The position numbers and the translations under genes are program-made. From assembly GCA_045592585.1 (NCBI GenBank), contig JAZNVB010000106.1:1-15803 (forward strand): DNA of 15,803 nt, given 5' to 3'. The notes under the pieces are model-generated. The model was not told where the DNA came from and searched no databases. It saw only the letters and a list, made by a program, of their open reading frames with translations. Positions 1 to 7,223 of the stretch are shown piece by piece. How positions within the stretch are numbered: the first letter of the stretch is position 1; each line of letters opens with the position of its first letter. Source of the stretch: SIG440 sp045592585 (GTDB lineage: Bacteria; Bacillota; Clostridia; Monoglobales; Monoglobaceae).

Positions 1-308
1 GTCAGAAACACAGCATCGGGGTTCTGATTATCTTCAACCCTTGCGTCTTCCTTTTCGAAGACCTCTTCAAAAGAACACCAAAAGTCAGATTCAAAAGCTT
101 CACAGCATCTGTCACAGGAGTATTCCATTCTGCACCGAGCCTCACCCTTGAGTTCAATGCTGCCGCCAATATTGACGAACTCACCTATGACCGAAACGGG
201 AGTCAGAAACTTGGCACCCTGTTCTTCGTGTCCGACCAAATCAAGCTCTAAGTTGAGTGGAAGCTTTCTTCCGTCGGCATTTAAGATAGGTAACAAATCA
301 AACTTCAT
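1..308 (-). CDS. yceD: YceD/DUF177 family protein, N-terminal part (runs off left edge)
   Basis: Reading the minus strand from ATG 308 gives an open frame to the window edge (102 codons) beginning MKFDLLPILNADGRK. Residues 50-82 carry the typical DUF177 core: a beta-rich segment then a Cys-rich stretch with C59, C65, C68 and C69 (pattern C-x5-C-x2-C-C, text CRMEYSCDRCCEAF), followed by an acidic segment. In the family this 'CxRCL' type motif is the hallmark; members are linked to 23S rRNA accumulation and usually lie just upstream of rpmF (ribosomal protein L32), which would be off the left edge here. The start is fixed by AAAGGA eight bases upstream. The frame continues past the edge, so the gene is incomplete only because the window ends. 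It follows two tRNA genes in the same direction with only 25 bp between, suggesting co-transcription. The family call rests on motif and length pattern; the function is known poorly outside enterobacteria and plants. Confidence 0.8.
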   Translation of the reverse strand, partial: MKFDLLPILNADGRKLPLNLELDLVGHEEQGAKFLTPVSVIGEFVNIGGSIELKGEARCRMEYSCDRCCEAFESDFWCSFEEVFEKEDARVEDNQNPDAVFL

Positions 309-333
309 TTTCGTTGTCCTTTAAAAAGAAATG

Positions 334-409
334 TGGTGGGCACAATAGGGCTCGAACCTATGACCCTCTGCTTGTAAGGCAGATGCTCTCCCAGCTGAGC
401 TATGCGCCC
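334..409 (-). tRNA. tRNA-Val (anticodon UAC), copy 2 of tandem pair
   Basis: Minus-strand cloverleaf of 76 nt including an encoded CCA end (complement of 334-336). The acceptor stem GGGCGCA pairs with TGTGCCC (one G-U), the D-arm has AGCTCAGCTGGGAGAGC, the anticodon loop is CTTACAA with anticodon TAC at complement 374-376, and the T-loop is GTTCGAGCC. Anticodon UAC reads valine codons. It is identical in sequence to the copy at 447-522 and lies downstream of it in the same transcript. Confidence 0.97.
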
Positions 410-446
410 ACATATATTGCCGATTGCACAGTGACGATAAAAAAGA

Positions 447-522
447 TGGTGGGCACAATAGGGCTCGAACCTATGACCCTCTGCTTGTAAGGCAGATGCT
501 CTCCCAGCTGAGCTATGCGCCC
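447..522 (-). tRNA. tRNA-Val (anticodon UAC), copy 1 of tandem pair
   Basis: Minus-strand 76-nt cloverleaf with encoded CCA (complement of 447-449), anticodon TAC at complement 487-489, and all 76 positions identical to the second copy. The 37-bp spacer between the copies holds no terminator, so they are likely cut from one precursor. This copy is the promoter-proximal one, about 41 bp from the -10 box. Confidence 0.97.
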
Positions 523-563
523 ATATACTTTTTCACAATACTGCATTTTTAATCAGCTTGATT

Positions 564-592
564 ATTATACACAATGAAAGGTCGTTTGTCAA
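564..592 (-). promoter_or_regulatory. Consensus sigma-A promoter for the tRNA-Val pair
   Basis: On the minus strand TTGACA (complement of 587-592) is followed by a 17-bp spacer and TATAAT (complement of 564-569). Both hexamers match the vegetative consensus exactly and the spacer is optimal, as expected of a stable-RNA promoter. No terminator is visible between it and the yceD start, so it may also serve yceD. Confidence 0.9.
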
Positions 593-652
593 GACATAAT
601 TTGATTTTTTTATTATTTTTATTTTTTCAATGTTAAACTTTTGTTAAATGGG

Positions 653-681
653 TTGTATTCGCAAGGAATATATGGTATACT
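653..681 (+). promoter_or_regulatory. Sigma-A promoter with extended -10 for the ComEA-like gene
   Basis: TTGTAT at 653-658, a 17-bp spacer, then TATACT at 676-681 preceded by TGG (extended -10). Transcription would begin near 688. This puts the promoter inside the longest possible open frame (from 648), which argues that the real start codon is the downstream ATG 744. Confidence 0.7.
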
Positions 682-743
682 TATATCGTCAAAATGGGTT
701 ATTGTGTTTATCACAAAAACTGCAGTACGGGGTGATTAAAAGG

Positions 744-1184
744 ATGAAGCCTTTGCAGAAAACAGACAGTCTTGAAGGCTTTATGCGCAGGCAGGAACAA
801 CTGTTAAAACAAAACGAGTTTTATAAAAGATTGTTAATTATTCCCGTTATTGTGATAACTGTTTCGATTTCTGTTATTGCGTACAATCTCACCGAGGGGC
901 GCGTATTATGCGACAACAGACGGCAGGATGGTGGTGCTGTGCTGGCAAAAAGCGAAGAAGCTTCAGGACAAACTAGCGTGGAAAAGATAAATCTGAATAC
1001 CGCTACTGTTGATATGTTGGACAGCCTTCCGGGGATAGGTCCCCAAAAGGCAGGGGCCATAGTTAAAATGCGTGATAAGATGGGTGGCTTCCGCACGGCG
1101 GAGGATATCTTGAATGTTGACGGAATAGGCGAAACTATTTTGGCTGAAATACAGCATATGATATACGTTGAGAATTATCAATGA
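744..1184 (+). CDS. Short ComEA-like helix-hairpin-helix membrane protein
   Basis: 146 aa from ATG 744, chosen because GGGGTGA lies 8 bp upstream and the promoter at 653-681 would make an earlier start impossible. Residues 1-30 are charged and would be cytoplasmic; about 31-48 form one membrane helix (LLIIPVIVITVSISVIAY); a linker with low conservation follows; from about residue 85 the text INLNTATVDMLDSLPGIGP and later LNVDGIGETI are the two helix-hairpin-helix repeats of the ComEA DNA-binding domain (usual form INiNtA..eeL..lpGIG..kA..Ii.yR...G.F...edL..V.GIG). ComEA binds incoming double-stranded DNA at the outer face of the membrane during natural transformation. Full-length Firmicute ComEA also has a beta-grasp/SLBB domain between the membrane helix and the HhH; here only some 35 residues are left, so it is absent. 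No comEB/comEC follows. A role in DNA uptake is possible, but a generic DNA-binding membrane protein is equally consistent. Confidence 0.8.
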   Translation: MKPLQKTDSLEGFMRRQEQLLKQNEFYKRLLIIPVIVITVSISVIAYNLTEGRVLCDNRRQDGGAVLAKSEEASGQTSVEKINLNTATVDMLDSLPGIGPQKAGAIVKMRDKMGGFRTAEDILNVDGIGETILAEIQHMIYVENYQ

Positions 1185-1253
1185 AAATTATACGTCATTG
1201 CGGACGAAAAATAAACGAAGGAACTTTATAAACTTGAAAGGTTGTGTTTTGGA

Positions 1254-2870
1254 ATGATGAAAGAATATCCACTTTATGATGCTCCCATGATTAAGAGTCT
1301 TAAGCATCTTATTGAATATGCTGCGGAGAATTATGGTGAAAATCCCGCCTTCAGCTTTGAAAGAGATGGCGAGGACATTACGGTTGACTTTATTCGTCTG
1401 AAAAACGACATTTATGCCCTGGGCACTTATTTTTACAGCCTTGGTCTTAAAGACGGCGACAAGATTGCAGTTATGGGTGAAAACAGTTATGAATGGATTA
1501 TTACCTACTTTGCCGCAGCAAACGGTTCAAATGTAATTGTTCCCATTGACAAGGAACTTGGTGCTCCGGAGGTTGCCAACCTTATAATGAGCAGTGGGGC
1601 AAAAGCATTTATATATTCCGATGCAAAGCAGAAGATTATCGACGAAGCAAAGGAAAATATGCCGACAGTTGAATATTATATTCCCATGAGTGAGTTTGGC
1701 AATGTCATTGAAAAGGGCAGCGAGTTAATTGACGGTGGCGACGATTCTTTTGAAAAGAACGAAATCGACCTTGAGGCTCTTTGCACAATTATTTACACAT
1801 CAGGTACAACCGGCGACCCCAAGGGCGTTATGCTTAATCAGAGAAACCTTACATTTGATATGGTAAACAGTTGCCGCAACTTCCTTGAGCCGGCAGGAAC
1901 TGTTGTTGTACTTCCCCTGCACCACACATTTGGATTTATGGCAGGTATTCTTTGCCAGATTCATCGTGGCTATCCGGTTTATATCAATAACAATCTTAAA
2001 AATGTTTTAAAAGATATTCAGAAGGCAAAACCCTATCACATCAGTGTTGTTCCGCTGTTTGTAGAAACCTTCTACAAGAGCCTTTGGAGAACTGTAAGAA
2101 AGCAGGGCAAGGAAAAGCTTCTGAAAACCTTGATTAAGATAAGCAATGCATTAAGAAAGGTAGGCATTGACCTGAGAAAAGTTCTTTTCAAATCTGTTAA
2201 AAAGGGCTTTGGCGGAAATTTAGAGATGATTATTGCAGGCGGTGCACCTCTTGACCTTAAATATGCAAAGGGTTTTGAAGATTTGGGTATTGCTCTGATA
2301 AACGGCTATGGCATTACCGAGTGCTCACCCATCGTATCTCTTGACAGAAACAAAAAATATCTCTTCGGTGCGGCGGGAGTTCCTGTTCCCGGAACAGAAA
2401 TTAAAATTTACAATCCCAACGAGGATGGCGAGGGCGAAATCATTGTTAAGGGCGACCACGTAATGATGGGCTACTACAACAATCCCGAAGCAACCGAGGC
2501 AGCATTTGTTGATGGTTGGTTCAGAACAGGTGACGTTGGCACAATTGATGAAAACGGATTTGTACATATTACCGGCAGAATCAAAAATATTATCATTCTC
2601 AGCAACGGTAAAAATGTGTACCCCGAAGAAATCGAAACCGTGGTTCTTCAGAAGGTTGAAGGAGTAACCGAAATAGTAGTCTATGGCGAGGATGACGTTA
2701 TCTGTGCTGAAATTTACACAGAAACCCCCGAAGAACAGGAAAGAATAAAAAAGGATGTTCAGGCGCTTAACGCATCATTGCCGCCAATGAAACAGATAAA
2801 GAGAATTCGTTTCCGTGACACAGAGTTTGAAAAGACAACTACAAAGAAGATAAAAAGACACGCACGCTAA
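1254..2870 (+). CDS. AMP-forming acyl-CoA synthetase (long-chain fatty-acid-CoA ligase type)
   Basis: 538 aa from ATG 1254 (AAAGG 13 bp upstream; ATG 1257 or TTG 1242 are possible but less supported). Core motifs of the ANL adenylate-forming superfamily appear in order: the phosphate-binding loop YTSGTTGDPKGVML near residue 181, YGITECSP near 352, GWFRTGD near 423, then GRIKNIIILSNGKNVYPEEIE in the hinge to the C-terminal domain, and KTTTKKIKR near the end, which supplies the usual catalytic lysine region. These enzymes activate a carboxylic acid with ATP to an acyl-AMP and pass it to CoA (or a carrier). Length and the pattern of the hinge (R-x-K-x-x-I..G.NVyPeEIE) favour fatty acyl-CoA ligases rather than amino-acid-activating NRPS domains; no transmembrane or carrier domain is fused. 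It stands 69 bp after the ComEA-like gene and 189 bp before ung, so it may be a unit of its own. Substrate cannot be read from the sequence. Confidence 0.85.
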   Translation: MMKEYPLYDAPMIKSLKHLIEYAAENYGENPAFSFERDGEDITVDFIRLKNDIYALGTYFYSLGLKDGDKIAVMGENSYEWIITYFAAANGSNVIVPIDKELGAPEVANLIMSSGAKAFIYSDAKQKIIDEAKENMPTVEYYIPMSEFGNVIEKGSELIDGGDDSFEKNEIDLEALCTIIYTSGTTGDPKGVMLNQRNLTFDMVNSCRNFLEPAGTVVVLPLHHTFGFMAGILCQIHRGYPVYINNNLKNVLKDIQKAKPYHISVVPLFVETFYKSLWRTVRKQGKEKLLKTLIKISNALRKVGIDLRKVLFKSVKKGFGGNLEMIIAGGAPLDLKYAKGFEDLGIALINGYGITECSPIVSLDRNKKYLFGAAGVPVPGTEIKIYNPNEDGEGEIIVKGDHVMMGYYNNPEATEAAFVDGWFRTGDVGTIDENGFVHITGRIKNIIILSNGKNVYPEEIETVVLQKVEGVTEIVVYGEDDVICAEIYTETPEEQERIKKDVQALNASLPPMKQIKRIRFRDTEFEKTTTKKIKRHAR

Positions 2871-3017
2871 TGATGCAAAAAATTTTCAGTCATCTTGCAC
2901 GGTTTCTGCACACTCGCATACACAAAGTATAGCCTCGTGTTTGAAATCGCACAACCTGAGCTAAAAATTTTACGCATCAGGATGTAAGACTTTGTGTCAT
3001 CTTGTACGATTTTGCAC
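2871..3017. repeat. Intergenic element with nested inverted and direct repeats
   Basis: The 189-bp gap between the ligase stop and ung is mostly occupied by repeat structure. TGATGCAAAAAATTTTCAG (2871-2889) and CTAAAAATTTTACGCATCA (2961-2979) are inverted copies matching at 16 of 19 positions. ACACAAAGT (2920-2928) and ACTTTGTGT (2989-2997) are a perfect 9-bp inverted pair. TCATCTTGCACGGTTTCTGCAC (2890-2911) recurs as a direct imperfect copy at 2997-3017. The element begins directly at the ligase stop codon. No protein is supported on either strand. It resembles a small dispersed intergenic repeat rather than a simple terminator, but copy number in the genome cannot be seen from here. Confidence 0.5.
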
Positions 3018-3059
3018 GATTGAACATTTACGCAAACAAATAAAGAGGTGAATTTGACC

Positions 3060-3728
3060 ATGGTAAACATAGGCAACGAATGGGATAAGCTCTTAGATGG
3101 TGAGTTTGAAAAGGAGTATTATTTAAAGCTTCGCAGTTTTTTGGCAAAAGAATACAAGACCAAAACTGTTTATCCCGATATGTATGATATTTTCAATGCG
3201 TTAAGATTTACTTCATATAGCGATGTTAAGGTGGTTATTATTGGTCAGGACCCATATCACGGGGCAGGCCAGGCTCACGGACTTAGTTTTTCGGTTAAGC
3301 GAGGGATAGAACAGCCGCCGTCGCTAAAAAATATCTTCAAGGAAATTCATGATGATTTGGGAATAGAAACACCCGAACACGGACAACTGACGTATTGGGC
3401 ACAGCAAGGAGTTCTTTTACTCAATGCGGTGCTGACAGTGCGGGCAGGTGAGGCAAACAGCCACAAGGGTATGGGTTGGGAAATATTTACCGACCGGATT
3501 ATCGAACTGCTTGATAAAAGGGAAAAACCGATGGTGTTTTTGTTGTGGGGTGCAAATGCCCGACAAAAGAAAAAACTTATCACAAATCCCAACCACAAAA
3601 TTCTGGAAACTGTTCATCCAAGCCCTTTGTCGGCTTACAATGGATTTTTCGGTTGCAAGCATTTTTCGTTGGCAAATGAATTTTTAAAGCTGTCGGGGCA
3701 GACTCCCATTGACTGGAGTTTGGATTAG
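3060..3728 (+). CDS. ung: Uracil-DNA glycosylase, family 1
   Basis: 222 aa from ATG 3060, with AGAGGTG 9 bp upstream; an in-frame GTG at 3048 overlaps that ribosome binding site and is rejected. The family-1 signature GQDPYHG is at residues 62-68, with D64 as the water-activating residue, and the DNA-intercalation loop HPSPLSA starts at H186. The uracil-pocket region SLKNIFKEI and the LLLNAVLTVRAGEANSHKG segment also match the family, and the length fits the usual 220-230 aa. The enzyme removes uracil from DNA (cytosine deamination or dUTP misincorporation) to start base-excision repair in the cytoplasm. It precedes the glycosyltransferase gene by 29 bp, probably as a shared transcript without a functional link. 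Identification is secure. Confidence 0.97.
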   Translation: MVNIGNEWDKLLDGEFEKEYYLKLRSFLAKEYKTKTVYPDMYDIFNALRFTSYSDVKVVIIGQDPYHGAGQAHGLSFSVKRGIEQPPSLKNIFKEIHDDLGIETPEHGQLTYWAQQGVLLLNAVLTVRAGEANSHKGMGWEIFTDRIIELLDKREKPMVFLLWGANARQKKKLITNPNHKILETVHPSPLSAYNGFFGCKHFSLANEFLKLSGQTPIDWSLD

Positions 3729-3757
3729 GATTTTCGCTTGAAAGGAAATGGAATATT

Positions 3758-4480
3758 ATGAGAGATACAGTAGAAATACTTGGAGTTAAGGTAGACAGAG
3801 TGACCTTTAACGAAGCTTTGGACATTGCTGAGGGTTTTGTAAAAGCGGAGGAGGTTTCTACAATTTTTACACCTAACGCTGAAATAGTAATGTGCGCTCA
3901 GAATGATGCAGACTTGATGGAAATTCTGAATAATGCTGATATGTGTACGGCTGATGGTATTGGCGTTGTATATGGCTCTAAAATTTTAAAAAATCCTCTG
4001 CCCCAACGAGTAGCAGGATTTGACCTTGTGTGTGCTCTTCTTGAAAGACTGGCAAAGACGGATAACGGCGTTTTTCTTTTTGGTGCAAAGCCGGGTGTTG
4101 CCGAGGCAGCAAAGGCAAAGATGGAGGAAAAATATCCCGGACTTTCGGTTGTAGGCTGCCGCAACGGTTATTTTAAACCCGAAGACGAGGCAGAGATTGT
4201 ACAGCAGATAAATGAGTCGGGAGCAAAGCTCCTTTTGGTATGTCTTGGCGCACCAAAACAGGAAAAATGGATTGCAGCACATAAGGACGAACTGAAAGTG
4301 AATCTTTGTATGGGTGTTGGCGGAACACTTGATGTTTTTGCGGGGGTTGCCAAACGTGCACCCGAAATTTTTATAAAGCTTAACCTTGAATGGGCATACA
4401 GATTTATAAAAAATCCATCCAGATTGGGCAGATTTGCGGCCCTTCCTAAATTTATGATTAAAGTTTTTAAAAGCAGATAA
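3758..4480 (+). CDS. tagA: WecG/TagA/CpsF family glycosyltransferase (GT26)
   Basis: 240 aa, start ATG 3758 with AAAGGA about 11 bp upstream. The GT26 pattern is complete: T38-P-N-A-E42 (TPNAEIV), A-D66-G (ADGIGVVYGSKIL), R84-V-A-G (RVAGFDL), the FLFGAKPGVAEAA nucleotide-sugar segment, and LGAPKQEKW with Q168/E169; the C-terminal tail (EWAYRFIKNPSRLGR..) is the basic amphipathic appendage that recruits these enzymes to the membrane. In Firmicutes TagA transfers N-acetylmannosamine from UDP-ManNAc onto undecaprenyl-PP-GlcNAc, the first committed step of wall teichoic acid linkage-unit synthesis; in other organisms relatives act in enterobacterial common antigen or exopolysaccharide assembly. 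No other teichoic-acid genes lie nearby, so the polymer served is uncertain. The symbol is by family; substrate specificity is inferred. Confidence 0.88.
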   Translation: MRDTVEILGVKVDRVTFNEALDIAEGFVKAEEVSTIFTPNAEIVMCAQNDADLMEILNNADMCTADGIGVVYGSKILKNPLPQRVAGFDLVCALLERLAKTDNGVFLFGAKPGVAEAAKAKMEEKYPGLSVVGCRNGYFKPEDEAEIVQQINESGAKLLLVCLGAPKQEKWIAAHKDELKVNLCMGVGGTLDVFAGVAKRAPEIFIKLNLEWAYRFIKNPSRLGRFAALPKFMIKVFKSR

Positions 4481-4618
4481 AGGAGATTTAAGGTGAAAGT
4501 TCCTTTCCCGTTAAGCCTCCGGCGGATTTTATTGCCCATGCGAAATTTTCCTCGCATTTGCTCGGAAACGCATATGGGCGTAAAAATCTCTTATCATTCC
4601 TTGCCATACAGATAAGAG
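4480..4618. repeat. Structured non-coding insert between tagA and the DJ-1 gene, with an orphan ribosome binding site
   Basis: The 190-bp gap has a strong AAGGAG at 4480-4485, 7 bp before GTG 4493, directly after the tagA stop. The frame from GTG 4493 stays open for 40 codons (stop 4613-4615) but its product is basic, has no recognisable domain, and is spread over hairpins: GCCCATGCG (4534-4542) pairs with CGCATATGGGC (4569-4579) with a 2-nt bulge, TGCGA (4539-4543) can instead pair with TCGCA (4552-4556), and CTCTTATC (4588-4595) pairs perfectly with GATAAGAG (4611-4618). I favour an inserted repeat-type element that stranded an older ribosome binding site. A true 40-aa peptide gene is possible but unsupported. 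Confidence 0.4.
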
Positions 4619-4670
4619 AAATTTTAATTGTTATTTTGTGCTGATGTATGGCGGCGGAATGGAGATTTTT

Positions 4671-5216
4671 ATGATATATATGTTTTTGGCAAATGGTTTT
4701 GAAGAAACCGAGGCAATTGGTTGTCTTGATGTTCTTCGCAGAGCGCAGATAGATATTAAAACCGTTGGAGTGGGCGGTAAGGAGATTACGGGCAGTCACG
4801 GAGTATGTGTTATGGCAGATATTTGTGCCGATGAAATCAGCCTTGACGGTTTGGAGGGTGTCATTTTGCCCGGCGGTATGCCCGGAACAACTAATCTTCA
4901 GGCAGATGAGAGAGTTATAAATGCAGTGAAAGCTTGTGCTGAGAAGGGCAAGTTGATTGCGGCAATATGTGCGGCGCCTATGATACTTGGTGAGCTTGGT
5001 ATTCTTGAAGGAAAGATGGCAGTTTGTTATCCGGGATTTGAAGAGCACCTTAAGGGTGCTATGGTGGATGCCAATGCACTGGTTGCAATTGATGGAAACG
5101 TTATTACCGGCAAAGGTGCAGGAGCATCAATGCTGTTTGGTGCAAGAATTGCAGATTGGTTTAAAGCGGGAGCCGGTCAGGAGATACTTGACCAGATGCA
5201 ACATCCCGTGGTATAG
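4671..5216 (+). CDS. DJ-1/PfpI family protein (DJ-1/ThiJ/YajL type)
   Basis: 181 aa from ATG 4671, chosen because GGAG lies 6 bp upstream and the protein then begins MIYMFLANGFEETEA, as DJ-1 proteins do; GTG 4638 and ATG 4659 are in frame but add an unmatched leader. The conserved acid is E14 (GFEETEA) and the nucleophile-elbow cysteine is C100 (LIAAICAAPMILGELG), equivalent to human DJ-1 E18 and C106. The VILPGGMPGTTNL segment near 65 and GKGAGASMLFG near 147 also fit. Members have been reported as glyoxalase/deglycase-like, chaperone-like or oxidative-stress proteins; the exact activity is disputed, so none is assigned. The gene is 11 bp before the CPBP protease gene, with the AGGA of that gene overlapping its own stop, so the two are translationally adjacent. 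Confidence 0.9.
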   Translation: MIYMFLANGFEETEAIGCLDVLRRAQIDIKTVGVGGKEITGSHGVCVMADICADEISLDGLEGVILPGGMPGTTNLQADERVINAVKACAEKGKLIAAICAAPMILGELGILEGKMAVCYPGFEEHLKGAMVDANALVAIDGNVITGKGAGASMLFGARIADWFKAGAGQEILDQMQHPVV

Positions 5217-5227
5217 GATAAAAACTG

Positions 5228-6142
5228 ATGACAGAGAAAAAATATGAACTGAGAAAACAAATTAAAAGTGTCAGATGGATGGTTTTCTGGGTGGTGCTTG
5301 CGCAGTTTGCGGCAGAGCTTGTTGTGGGGGCAGTATTCAGCTTTATGGAGGACCCTCCTCATGAATATATCCGTATTGCCATTGTGGAGCTTTTGGCGAT
5401 AGGTGTGCCCATAGTGGTGTATGCCCGTTCTGCTTGGAACAGTGGTATAGATAAGGCAAAGCAGGAATTTTGGCTTAATCCGTGCAAACCATACTGCCTT
5501 TTACTTGCGGCATTGATAGGTATTTTGGGGCAGTTTGTTATGATACTTCTCAATATACCCGCGAATTTTTTAATTCAGACCGTTATAAAGCAAACCTATG
5601 AAGATGCCATACCGATGGCTCTCAATGGGAGAGAGGTTTTTCTTGGGATTGTTGCAGTGGTGATTATTCCTGCGGTTTTAGAAGAATTCTGGATGCGGGG
5701 AATTATATTCTCGGCATATAACAAAAGCAATACCTTAGCGGCAATTTTTCTCACAAGCCTGTTGTTTGCGCTGCTTCATCTTAAAATTAACGAGGCGCTG
5801 GGCTTTTTGTTTATGGGGATTGTTGCGTCGGTAGTGCTTGTAAAGTGCAATTCAATTTATGGTGCAATGGTTTATCACGGCTTTAGCAATCTTACGGCTC
5901 TTTTGATTGATATATATGTTTTACCATATATTGAAAAAAACTATATATGGCCGGTTTTCACGTTGGCAGTTCTTGGATTTGTGGCAGTTGTTACTCTGTT
6001 ACTTATGCAAAAAAATAAAATGACAGTTCACAGGAATTTCAAAGCAGGTCCCTTGGTGCTCAACAGTGTATTCAGCATGCCCATAATTTTAAGCATTGTG
6101 GTTGTGATAGCGAAGTATTTTCTTATAAATGTTATAGGGTGA
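5228..6142 (+). CDS. CPBP-family intramembrane metalloprotease
   Basis: 304 aa, ATG 5228 preceded by AGGA (9 bp). It is strongly hydrophobic with about eight membrane segments and carries the three CPBP (CAAX protease/Abi) motifs: E152-E153-F-W-M-R157 (EExxxR), FALLH184 (FxxxH) and H217-G-F-S-N221 (HxxxN/D). All catalytic residues are present, so it should be an active membrane protease. The family includes eukaryotic Rce1 CAAX proteases and bacterial proteins that process peptides or give self-immunity to bacteriocins; no bacteriocin or prenylated-protein gene is visible here, so the substrate is unknown. It sits 6 bp before mltG, with the GGGTGA of that gene's ribosome binding site overlapping its own stop, which argues for coupling with the cell-wall genes. 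Confidence 0.88.
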   Translation: MTEKKYELRKQIKSVRWMVFWVVLAQFAAELVVGAVFSFMEDPPHEYIRIAIVELLAIGVPIVVYARSAWNSGIDKAKQEFWLNPCKPYCLLLAALIGILGQFVMILLNIPANFLIQTVIKQTYEDAIPMALNGREVFLGIVAVVIIPAVLEEFWMRGIIFSAYNKSNTLAAIFLTSLLFALLHLKINEALGFLFMGIVASVVLVKCNSIYGAMVYHGFSNLTALLIDIYVLPYIEKNYIWPVFTLAVLGFVAVVTLLLMQKNKMTVHRNFKAGPLVLNSVFSMPIILSIVVVIAKYFLINVIG

Positions 6143-6148
6143 TTTTCT

Positions 6149-7192
6149 ATGAAGAAAATAAAAAGTGGCAGGAAAAATAAATTCTCTCCCATCATATGCG
6201 GAGTGTGCATAGCGATAGCTGTGATTGTGGTGTGGCAGGCCTTGATTATGGTTGATGTTTTTGGTATGGGTGTTGGCCGTGGAAAAGAAGTTATGGTAAC
6301 AATCCCTAAGGGAGCAACCTCTCATCAGATTTCGGAGATACTGAAGGAAGAGGGCGTCATAAAATATCCGTTCTTGTTCAGGCTAACCGTGAAGTTGGCA
6401 TCGGATGAATTGGTTTTTCAGCAGGGTGGACACCTTGTAGGCAAAAGTCAGAGTTACAGCAACATTGCAAGAGAGCTTACCCAAATCCCGGATGTGGGAG
6501 TTGATGAAAAAATTCAGGTTTTAATTCCCGAGGGTTATGAGGCATGGCAAATTGCTGAAACCCTGGAAAAAGCAGGTTTGGTAGACAAGGAAGCCTTTTT
6601 GGAAGAGCTTGACAAGGGCGATTTTGACTTTGAATTTATCTCACAGATTGAAAGAAAGGAAAACCGTCTTGAGGGATATCTCTTTCCGGCGACCTATGAA
6701 TTTGCTTTATGGGAAAATGAACGTGATATCATAATAAAAATGCTTAAGGCATTTGAGGTTTATGTTATTCCCGTTTATCAGGAGGCGCAGTCTGATTATA
6801 CACTTGACCAGATAGTAACAATGGCATCTATAGTAGAACGTGAAGCGGCTAACGATTCTGAACGTGGCAAGATTTCATCTGTTTTTTATAATAGACTAAA
6901 GAAGGATATGACCCTTAGCTCCTGTGCAACGGTACAGTATGTTATTAAAGAAAGAAAACCGATTTTAAGTAATTCGGATATAAAAATAAAATCAGATTAC
7001 AACACATATATAAACAAAGGCTTACCGGTTGGTCCTATTGCATCACCGGGTGTAAATTCCGTTAAGGCGGCACTCTATCCCGAGGATACTGATTATTTGT
7101 ATTTTGCGGCAAGGGCAGATGGTAGTGAAAATGTATTCTCCCGTACAGATGCAGAGCATATGAGAACGGTAGAGATGTTGCAGGGAAAGTAA
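6149..7192 (+). CDS. mltG: Endolytic murein transglycosylase MltG (YceG-like)
   Basis: 347 aa from ATG 6149. A short basic N-terminus is followed by one membrane anchor at about residues 14-35, then the extracytoplasmic part: a LysM-like region (VTIPKGATSHQISEILKEEG; IPEGYEAWQIAETLEKAG) and the YceG catalytic domain with EGYLFPATYEF, ASIVEREA (catalytic glutamate E230), the segment LSSCATVQYV and SDYNTYINKGLPVGPIASPG. The enzyme cuts nascent glycan strands at the membrane, setting strand length and ending polymerisation. Length is typical of Firmicute MltG. The gene is followed by trmR at 31 bp, an arrangement also found in Bacillus subtilis (yrrL-yrrM), and then by rodA, whose product makes the glycan that MltG trims. 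Confidence 0.95.
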   Translation: MKKIKSGRKNKFSPIICGVCIAIAVIVVWQALIMVDVFGMGVGRGKEVMVTIPKGATSHQISEILKEEGVIKYPFLFRLTVKLASDELVFQQGGHLVGKSQSYSNIARELTQIPDVGVDEKIQVLIPEGYEAWQIAETLEKAGLVDKEAFLEELDKGDFDFEFISQIERKENRLEGYLFPATYEFALWENERDIIIKMLKAFEVYVIPVYQEAQSDYTLDQIVTMASIVEREAANDSERGKISSVFYNRLKKDMTLSSCATVQYVIKERKPILSNSDIKIKSDYNTYINKGLPVGPIASPGVNSVKAALYPEDTDYLYFAARADGSENVFSRTDAEHMRTVEMLQGK

Positions 7193-7223
7193 AGTGTTGG
7201 CTGAAAAGAGGTAGTTCTGACCA

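Noticed and set aside
648..743. Upstream start at 648 for the ComEA-like protein
   Set aside because: The promoter with TTGTAT/TATACT lies at 653-681, downstream of that start, and a good ribosome binding site precedes ATG 744.
1181..1231. 16-codon frame overlapping the ComEA-like stop (ATGA)
   Set aside because: Too short, no ribosome binding site of note and no recognisable content.
2867..3076. 69-aa minus-strand open frame in the gap before ung
   Set aside because: It spans the inverted and direct repeats and has no start signal; the repeats explain the sequence.
4488..5048. 186-aa minus-strand open frame opposite the DJ-1 gene
   Set aside because: It is the complement of a gene with intact family motifs and of the hairpin region; no domain or ribosome binding site supports it.
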